DNA of 10,626 bases from Ruminococcaceae bacterium UBA794. Its GTDB lineage: Bacteria > Bacillota > Clostridia > Oscillospirales > Ruminococcaceae. The stretch's first letter is position 1. The number at the start of each line of letters is the position of its first letter. The notes beneath the pieces are model-generated. The model was not told where the DNA came from. It saw only the letters and a program-made list of their open reading frames with translations, and made no database searches. Location: contig DBIU01000029.1 in assembly GCA_002304735.1 (NCBI GenBank), positions 1 to 10,626 on the forward strand, read 5' to 3'. Positions 5,222-10,626 of the stretch are shown piece by piece. The translations under genes and the position numbers were made by a program.

Positions 5222-6961
5222 ATGCAGGAAAACTATGAATATGCTCAGAAAGGTCTCAGAATACTTCATCCGCTGCTTGCAGGGTTTGTTGGCATGGAAA
5301 TGAACAACGTATACAAAGCAAAATGGTGGGACGAGGTACTTTACATACTTAATGATCATGCTGAGGAATTGCCTTCATACGGAGACTATGCAAAACTTGT
5401 CGATTCGCTTGACATAGCCAACTGTATAAGAGTGATTCTGCGTGAATGGAAGGATATTTTCAAATACGAACTGGACAAAGACGCACAAACCTTGCTGAAT
5501 GAGCTTATGGGTATAAGAAATACGATAGCGCATATCGGTCAGCAGGATCTTTCTCAGCTTGATACCGAGCGTTATCTTGATACCATGGCGCGGCTGTGCG
5601 AGAAAATCAACCGTGAGGGAGCACAGCAGATAAGGGAGCTGTATAACGAAATCAGACACGCTGAAAAGGCAGATGCTGATTCTTCTCTGAGTGGACCTAT
5701 GCCTATTGAAGAAACCCTGGTTGACGATACAGATATGCGTGAGGGTGCAGTAGAGGACCTCATGACGCTTATACGTACCAATAAGATATACAAGACCAAG
5801 CAGACCAGGAAGGTCACCTTCGCCGGAAAGACTGAGCTTTATCCTGTATATCGTGTAAGACTGGACGCAATGTACTACAACGACCAAAATGACCGTATCG
5901 CAACATGGATATCCAGATATCGCGCTGAAAACGGCGCAGGCGCTTTAAGCACGCTGAAGAGCCGGGAGTACAACGATGTAATCGAGAACTTCATCTATGA
6001 GAGCAATCCTGATTCAATAAAAAGGACGCAGAAAAATATTGCGCTTGTCGGTCAGCAGCAGCCCGGCGTTATTCTCGCAGACGGCAGGATAGTTGACGGA
6101 AACAGACGCTATACCTGTCTACGACGAATCCAGCGCGAAAGCGGCGAAAAGCAGTTTTTTGAAACAGTCATCATGAATGCTGACATGAACAGGGACAGAA
6201 AGCAGATAAAGCTGCTTGAGCTTGCGATACAGCACGGCGAGGAGAAAAAGGTCGATTACGACATGATAGATTATGCAATCGGCACATACCGCGATGTTGT
6301 AGTCACCAAGCTGCTGACCGCAGAGGAATATGCGGCAAGCACAAATGAATCCGTTGCTGATGTAAGAAAAAGGATCGAAACCGCCGGGCTTATCAGCGAG
6401 TTTCTGGAATATGTTAAGCTGCCCGGGCAGTATCATGTCGCAAGGGATTATCAGGTTTACAGCCTGTTCTTTGAAATGCTTCCGCTTCTTTCAAAAATGA
6501 GTGGCACGGAAAAAGAACTACTTAAAAAGATAGCGTTCAACAATGTTCTGTTAAAGGCAGTCCCCGACCAGCGTATTTTTGTCCGTGATATAAAGAAGCT
6601 GGCTAAGAATGATTTGTCCGATGATTTTTTTAGCGAACAGGATAATATTAATAAGCAAGTGACGGAAAAATTCAGCGGTGTTATCCCTTCCGGAAAGGCT
6701 GATCTGGATAAGTTTGCAGAGGATTGCAGCGAGCTTGCGGATGATATCCTGTGCAATATGGAACGTGCGCTTATCCGCACCAGAACGCAGCAGCTTGTCA
6801 ACAGACCGAGCGAGAATGTGTTAAAATGTAAGACTCTGCTTACCGATATTGACCCGAGGCTGTTCAATAAGTTGGAGGAAGAAGAAAAACAGTCCCTTAT
6901 TGCCGAACTTGAGGAATTGTCCAGAATAGCGGACAGCTTCAGAAAAATGCTGTTAGGATAG
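5222..6961 (+). CDS. Swt1-like HEPN domain fused to ParB/sulfiredoxin-fold domain
   Basis: A 579-residue first gene of the cassette. Residues about 8-130 fit the Swt1-type HEPN family: KWWDEVL (34-40), SLDIANCIRVILREWKDIF (62-80), and the catalytic-type motif RNTIAH (R99, H104; RxxxxH), which in active HEPN proteins cleaves RNA. A variable linker leads to a ParB/sulfiredoxin-like domain (about 195-320) with GQQQPGVILADGRIVDGNRR (277-296), where GNRRYTC aligns with the GERRxRA nucleotide-binding box of ParB. A helix-turn-helix-like segment follows (about 366-398), then a helical C-terminus. GGAG lies 7 bases ahead of the ATG. It overlaps or abuts the next gene, whose GTG alternative shares the G of this TAG stop. 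In 15 isoleucines at the N-terminus, 9 use AUA, unlike corA. Domain calls are firm for HEPN, good for ParB; substrate and target are unknown. Confidence 0.5.
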   Translation: MQENYEYAQKGLRILHPLLAGFVGMEMNNVYKAKWWDEVLYILNDHAEELPSYGDYAKLVDSLDIANCIRVILREWKDIFKYELDKDAQTLLNELMGIRNTIAHIGQQDLSQLDTERYLDTMARLCEKINREGAQQIRELYNEIRHAEKADADSSLSGPMPIEETLVDDTDMREGAVEDLMTLIRTNKIYKTKQTRKVTFAGKTELYPVYRVRLDAMYYNDQNDRIATWISRYRAENGAGALSTLKSREYNDVIENFIYESNPDSIKRTQKNIALVGQQQPGVILADGRIVDGNRRYTCLRRIQRESGEKQFFETVIMNADMNRDRKQIKLLELAIQHGEEKKVDYDMIDYAIGTYRDVVVTKLLTAEEYAASTNESVADVRKRIETAGLISEFLEYVKLPGQYHVARDYQVYSLFFEMLPLLSKMSGTEKELLKKIAFNNVLLKAVPDQRIFVRDIKKLAKNDLSDDFFSEQDNINKQVTEKFSGVIPSGKADLDKFAEDCSELADDILCNMERALIRTRTQQLVNRPSENVLKCKTLLTDIDPRLFNKLEEEEKQSLIAELEELSRIADSFRKMLLG

Positions 6962-6969
6962 TGAATATC

Positions 6970-9870
6970 ATGAATTTAAAAAGTCTTTCCATTGAAGGTT
7001 CCGGATTGTCTGTCCGTTCAAAAAACGCACTCCACCGTGCGGGCGTGCACACTGTCGCAGATATGCTCGGATACACCAGCGATTCTCTTTCGCAGATCAA
7101 TAATCTTGGCGCAAAATCTATTACTGAAATACTTGAAAAGATAGAGTATTATAATCAGCAGATAAGCTTGAATGCCGAAAATGAAAAGGAGGGATTCAGA
7201 AAAGCGGTCTGTGGATTATTGGCGGCGAACAGGATAAGCATTGACGCACTGGAGTTGCTTCCTGCGAGAGCGTACAATCATCTGCTGCTCAACGGATACG
7301 ACCTGCTTGAAAAGGTGATATTTCTGTCCAAAGACGAACTTATGCAGATCCACGGAATGGACGAGGACTCCGCAGATATTATCATAAGATCCTGTAAGAG
7401 GTATCTCCGTGCAAATCAGGAAGCCATTTCGAAATACGCCGCGCAGCAGAAGGATATCGAGCGGAGAAAAAACATGTCGCCCCGGGAACTTATCGCCGAT
7501 GAAATGTACCGCAGTACTATTCTGACATATGTCAGAGCTAATGATGTTGCAGTGACTGCAATGGGGCTTTCAAACCGCTCAGTCAATCAGCTCACGGCGA
7601 ACGGTTACAATTCAATGAGCGATATCATATTTTTTTCGCAGAGTGATTTAATGAATATCCCTAAACTCGGCTCCGGTTCCATAAAGGAAATCGCCGATGT
7701 GATTTCACGGTATATTTCCACGCACGGTGACAGAATCAAGCTGTATGTTAACGGTGATACAGGCGCTGCACTTAACGAAGAAGCAATAAAGGACACCATT
7801 GCCGGTATATTTGATAATATTGGCTTTGAAGGACTAAGTGTGAACGAGCTTATTGCCCGGCTCGCCATGCCTGTTGATATCCCTCAGGATATGGTCAAAA
7901 GAATACTTGGCAAGTTGGTCGCAGACGGCACTCTTGAATATGTCGATTATCGCTGTTATAGGGTCTATCCCAGGTTCATCGACCATATCCCTGCCTGCAG
8001 TGCGGCAGAAGAACGCGAAAAAGATGCTGTAGCCATGAGGCTTGAGGGAAAAACTCTTGAAGAGATAGGTAATAAGTATGATGTCACAAGGGAACGGGTG
8101 CGGCAGTTAGTATCAAAGGGAGCAAGGAAGATAAGGGATCGCTATTTATCCCAAACTGGTCTTGCCCTGTTTGACGAGGATTATTACAGGTACCTTTTTG
8201 AAACCTACAACTTCGACTGCAAGGACTGCTCCCAGTGGTTCGGAGTTCCGCCGTATGTCTGGAATTACTTTGAACTTTTCGACATCAAACAGGGGAAAAA
8301 GCCTCTGGAAGAAGCGGTCCGGGACATCCAGACCCTTGACGCAGGAATGCGTCTGCGAATAAAGAACTACATCAACAGAAACCGCATATACATTGACGGC
8401 AGATGGGTCGAGAAACAGCGCTCCGAACTGGAACCGATAATCATAAAGAAATACTGCACAGAAGATGTAAGCTTTTTGGAGTTCGTTAACATTTTCAACG
8501 GTTTTCTCGAAAGAGAGGGAATTCCTTTTGATAAGAAGCTGTATTATACAAATGAAGTGCTTGGAACCCGAAAAAACAGGCTTCCTGACAGTCGTTTTCT
8601 CCTGTGGAAACAAGGTGAGAAATTCCGCTATTATGACATTGACGGACAGGATTATACCGAACTTCTTGAGGTGCTTAATCTAGAATCCTTCAATGATGTG
8701 GAGATATCTGCAGTCAAATTCGTTGAAAGCTATCCCGACCAAATGACAAAATACGATATCCGTGACGGATACGAGCTTCATAATCTTTTGAAGAAAGTCA
8801 TAGGCAAGGACGAAAAATCAGCGTATCATGGAATCGTTTTTTCAAAAATGCCTAACATTCGTTTTGGTACGCCTGATCGTGACAGAGCAATGTATGAGAT
8901 AATGGCGGAGAATTCTCCCATAAGTCTGAATGACCTTTGTGCCGTGATTCATAAGGAATACGGCTATGATATGAAGATAATCCCTAATTATCTTATTCCT
9001 ATCATGGATTATTGCAGTTCCGGTATTTTCCGAAAAGATCACAAGAAGATGAGCGAGGAAAATATGAATGCGCTCAGCACGGCGCTCACCGATGATTTTT
9101 ATTTTTTTGATGAAGTTAAAGACGTGTACAGAAAGCTTTTCCCGTACGCCGACATAGAGGAGGTAAATTCGTTCAACCTGAAGCAGATGGGCTTCCTTGT
9201 AAATTCAAATTATGTGGTTCAGCATTTCAATTCAGCAGAAGCATATTTTGCCGATCTCTTCGGGCGTGAGGACATATTCGATTATGCGCCGCTGAGAGAA
9301 CGGTACTCCAGTATCGTGTTATTTTATCAGGTGTATATTGATTTAAGAAGAAGTCTGGATATAATTGAATATCAGCCGGATCATTACATAAACTTCCGTA
9401 AGCTGAAACGTGCGGGTATAAGCAAGAATATGCTCAGGGATTTCTGTGATCAGGTGTATGATTTTGTGGAGGAAGGTTCATTTTTCAGTATTCAGTCTAT
9501 TAGGAGATTCGGTTTTGAATCAGAACTGTTTGATGAAATCGGGCTGGACGATTATTTCTTTGCGAATCTCCTGCTGTCTGATGAGAGATTTTCTTGGCAG
9601 AAAATGCTTGGTACAATGATATTGTATAAGGGGCAGACCGATCTTATGCTGAAGGATTTCGTTTCCGACATCATCAGGCGTTGCCACAAGATAGATATTT
9701 ACGAGCTTGATACATTGCTGCGTGAACAGTATGGCTGTACCAGTTTGGATAAATATGATATCATATTAAAGACAAGGGATTCCGGCGTGTTCTACGACAA
9801 CGAGCTCCAGAAATTCTATTCAGATCAGGAAGAATACTATCGTGAGATAGATGAAAATGGGGGTGTCTGA
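6970..9870 (+). CDS. Large protein with three alpha-CTD repeats, winged helix and sigma-70 region 4
   Basis: A 966-residue protein built like pieces of the transcription apparatus. Repeat 1 (about 5-62) closely resembles the RNA polymerase alpha-subunit C-terminal domain and keeps all five DNA-contact positions of E. coli alpha (R265, N268, G296, K298, S299) as R16, N19, G47, K49, S50. Repeats 2 (about 89-146) and 3 (about 193-249) keep the Arg and Asn (R100/N103, R203/N206) but have degenerate second motifs. A winged-helix-like segment lies at about 270-332, and a sigma-70 region 4-type helix-turn-helix at about 347-393 with TLEEIGNKYDVTRERVRQLV. The remaining 570 residues are unrecognised, with a possible second winged helix near 640-690. 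The start could be GTG at 6961, which overlaps the previous stop; ATG at 6970 is preferred because AGGA (6955-6958) is better spaced. No nuclease, helicase or ATPase motif is seen. Expected to bind DNA, perhaps promoters or RNA polymerase. Confidence 0.5.
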   Translation: MNLKSLSIEGSGLSVRSKNALHRAGVHTVADMLGYTSDSLSQINNLGAKSITEILEKIEYYNQQISLNAENEKEGFRKAVCGLLAANRISIDALELLPARAYNHLLLNGYDLLEKVIFLSKDELMQIHGMDEDSADIIIRSCKRYLRANQEAISKYAAQQKDIERRKNMSPRELIADEMYRSTILTYVRANDVAVTAMGLSNRSVNQLTANGYNSMSDIIFFSQSDLMNIPKLGSGSIKEIADVISRYISTHGDRIKLYVNGDTGAALNEEAIKDTIAGIFDNIGFEGLSVNELIARLAMPVDIPQDMVKRILGKLVADGTLEYVDYRCYRVYPRFIDHIPACSAAEEREKDAVAMRLEGKTLEEIGNKYDVTRERVRQLVSKGARKIRDRYLSQTGLALFDEDYYRYLFETYNFDCKDCSQWFGVPPYVWNYFELFDIKQGKKPLEEAVRDIQTLDAGMRLRIKNYINRNRIYIDGRWVEKQRSELEPIIIKKYCTEDVSFLEFVNIFNGFLEREGIPFDKKLYYTNEVLGTRKNRLPDSRFLLWKQGEKFRYYDIDGQDYTELLEVLNLESFNDVEISAVKFVESYPDQMTKYDIRDGYELHNLLKKVIGKDEKSAYHGIVFSKMPNIRFGTPDRDRAMYEIMAENSPISLNDLCAVIHKEYGYDMKIIPNYLIPIMDYCSSGIFRKDHKKMSEENMNALSTALTDDFYFFDEVKDVYRKLFPYADIEEVNSFNLKQMGFLVNSNYVVQHFNSAEAYFADLFGREDIFDYAPLRERYSSIVLFYQVYIDLRRSLDIIEYQPDHYINFRKLKRAGISKNMLRDFCDQVYDFVEEGSFFSIQSIRRFGFESELFDEIGLDDYFFANLLLSDERFSWQKMLGTMILYKGQTDLMLKDFVSDIIRRCHKIDIYELDTLLREQYGCTSLDKYDIILKTRDSGVFYDNELQKFYSDQEEYYREIDENGGV

Positions 9871-9872
9871 TT

Positions 9873-10355
9873 ATGGAAGACGATGGGCTGAACCTGCTGA
9901 TAAACGAGCTCAACAAGCTACATCACAGGTTCGAATTATCGCAAACCGTCACACCGGAGTATTTCGAGCCCGGTATGATGGAATACCTCGATAAAAGTGA
10001 TGGAACGTATGACTCACAGACCGGTGAGATAATGATACGGTTTGAAGCCAAGGGTACACGTTATGACGGCAGAACCGAGGTCATTGAGAAAATGAAATCC
10101 GGAGATATGATAACTGTACTGCGTGACAGAGAAAATCCCTACAACTCAAATAACTTTACGATGGTGAACGAGAAAGGCAGTAATGTCGGCAATATGCCGA
10201 TGGAGCTCTGCAATGCAATAGCGCCGCTTTACGACAGCGGAGGTCTCGTTTTTGAGAATGCATTTGCCAGTTTTGTTGACCCTATCACGCAGCGAAGCCG
10301 ACATGCGAAGCAGGCTATGCTGTTTGTTGAGCTTCATTGCAGGTTATATCTGTAA
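9873..10355 (+). CDS. HIRAN-domain protein
   Basis: A 160-residue protein starting 2 bases after the previous stop, with GGGGGTG (9859-9865) 7 bases ahead of the ATG. Residues 1-45 are a short acidic helical lead-in. Residues about 51-155 fit the HIRAN fold: EAKGTRYDG (58-66), a turn KSGD (75-78), LRDRENPYNSNNF (83-95), which is the family's hallmark xxREPxNPYDxNAxx segment, and GSNVGNMPMELCNAI (102-116), matching the GxxIGYxPxxxA segment. HIRAN domains, as in the eukaryotic HLTF and Rad5 helicases, bind DNA ends or stalled forks; bacterial forms occur stand-alone or fused, often near defence genes. No catalytic domain is attached, so it is likely a DNA-sensing subunit for the proteins encoded upstream. 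It is the last gene of the operon. Confidence 0.5.
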   Translation: MEDDGLNLLINELNKLHHRFELSQTVTPEYFEPGMMEYLDKSDGTYDSQTGEIMIRFEAKGTRYDGRTEVIEKMKSGDMITVLRDRENPYNSNNFTMVNEKGSNVGNMPMELCNAIAPLYDSGGLVFENAFASFVDPITQRSRHAKQAMLFVELHCRLYL

Positions 10356-10402
10356 CAGGTTCACAAGCAGTTTTGACGAGGCGATCCGATGAAGGGATAA
10401 GC

Positions 10403-10433
10403 GCACAGATGCCCATTTGTGCTTTATTTAATT
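10403..10433 (+). terminator. Terminator of the cassette operon
   Basis: GCACAGA (10403-10409) pairs with TTTGTGC (10416-10422) around a 6-base loop, with one wobble; AAG upstream can extend it with TTT downstream. The tail is TTTATTTAATT. It lies 48 bases after the HIRAN stop. A weaker T-tract than the other terminators here. Confidence 0.5.
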
Positions 10434-10457
10434 ATGTACAAGCTGCATAAATTAAAT
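10426..10457. repeat. AT-rich imperfect inverted repeat
   Basis: ATTTAATTATG (10426-10436) is an inverted match of CATAAATTAAAT (10446-10457), with one bulged A, around TACAAGCTG. It overlaps the terminator tail. It could be a regulator or recombinase binding site, or a second hairpin; nothing distinguishes these. Confidence 0.5.
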
Positions 10458-10540
10458 CAAGAAAATTTGTGCGGCAGGGGTTTACGTCCACTTACGTGTC
10501 AAAAATATCTGTGAACCGCGAATCCTGTTTTTCAAATGAT

Positions 10541-10582
10541 TTATGCCCGCAAGTGGCTCTGTAAAGCCGTTTGCGGGCATAA
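10541..10582. repeat. 18-bp hairpin beside the tRNA
   Basis: TTATGCCCGCAA (10541-10552) is perfectly complementary to TTGCGGGCATAA (10571-10582). The intervening bases continue the pairing through two G-T wobbles and GGCT/AGCC to a 6-base loop CTGTAA. Neither strand has a following T-run, so it is not an obvious terminator, though it may act at the end of the leftward tRNA transcript. Its right arm contains the decamer also found at 4980-4989. Confidence 0.5.
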
Positions 10583-10604
10583 TATCTATTTGGTCACATT
10601 AAGT

Positions 10605-10626
10605 TGGTCGGGGTGACAGGATTCGA
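10605..10626 (-). tRNA. 3' end of a tRNA gene, probably tRNA-Pro (partial)
   Basis: The minus strand reads, inward from the window edge, TCGAATCCTGTCACCCCGACC then A: the T-loop (TTCGAAT, its first T is outside), the 3' T-stem CCTGT, the acceptor strand CACCCCG, discriminator A and an encoded CCA. G at position 72 with A73 implies a C1-G72 pair, characteristic of bacterial tRNA-Pro, and the T-arm/acceptor text resembles clostridial/bacillar tRNA-Pro. The rest of the gene lies to the right of the window, so the anticodon cannot be read. Its 3' end faces the cassette, the usual geometry for an island inserted at a tRNA. Confidence 0.5.

Larger units (their letters stand above)
10356..10604. other. 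Intergenic region between cassette and tRNA
   Basis: No gene is supported. It holds the cassette's terminator, an AT-rich inverted repeat overlapping it, an 18-bp hairpin, and then the tRNA 3' end. The island edge on this side would lie next to the tRNA at about 10583-10605. Confidence 0.5.

Noticed and set aside
5108..5359. Minus-strand 83-codon frame upstream of and overlapping the HEPN gene start
   Set aside because: It overlaps the strong plus promoter and the HEPN coding start and has no ribosome binding site or recognisable product.
10519..10528. CGAATCCTGT, an inverted copy of part of the tRNA T-arm
   Set aside because: Only 10 bases match, flanks differ and orientation is opposite to that expected of an attachment-site duplicate; probably chance.
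1..10626. CRISPR arrays, insertion sequences, integrase or transposase
   Set aside because: No regularly spaced repeats and no recognisable recombinase or transposase coding sequence anywhere in the window.

Overview
The window reads as chromosome from a low-to-mid-GC Firmicute, most likely a gut-type Clostridia (Oscillospiraceae/Ruminococcaceae-like). The evidence is strong AGGAG-type ribosome binding sites, Gram-positive-style extended -10 promoters, hairpin-plus-T terminators, and a run of ordinary clostridial housekeeping genes. The family assignments come from motifs read by eye; no database search was possible.

Left part (1-4951), core-like and all on the + strand: the 3' end of ftsH, a hairpin, a small GNAT acetyltransferase, a terminator, an extended -10 promoter, a 27-codon leader ORF, a CorA-family metal-ion channel, and a dCache/HD-GYP c-di-GMP phosphodiesterase-like receptor with a degenerate receiver domain at its C-terminus. 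A terminator, a 320-base leader and a 99-residue single-pass membrane protein of unknown function follow, ending in a strong terminator.

Right part (about 4980-10600), accessory-like: a compact three-gene operon driven by a near-consensus promoter (TTGACA, 18-base spacer, TGATATAAT). The first gene encodes a Swt1-type HEPN domain with an intact RxxxxH motif fused to a ParB/sulfiredoxin-fold domain. The second encodes a 966-residue protein with three RNA-polymerase alpha-CTD-like repeats, a winged-helix-like segment, a sigma-70 region-4-like helix-turn-helix and a 570-residue tail I do not recognise. The third encodes a small HIRAN-domain protein. The genes are overlapping or nearly touching and end at a terminator. 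Upstream, on the opposite strand, lies a promoter about 90 bases from a hairpin terminator with no ORF between, so a candidate divergent small RNA of roughly 97 nt.

The cassette sits directly against the 3' end of a minus-strand tRNA gene (tRNA-Pro by its acceptor sequence, cut by the window edge), a classic island insertion position, and its codon use differs visibly from the left flank (AUA isoleucine codons common in the cassette, rare in corA). No integrase or transposase is visible.

Working hypothesis (inference): the module is a mobile, probably anti-phage or stress-response system. A DNA-binding ParB/HIRAN part and a transcription-machinery mimic (alpha-CTD plus sigma-4) would sense foreign or altered DNA or transcription, and the HEPN RNase would be the effector, possibly held in check by the divergent small RNA. 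The combination does not match any named defence system I know.

[Form note: the original answer gave no confidence values; the 0.5 in every feature is a placeholder required by the schema, not an estimate.]
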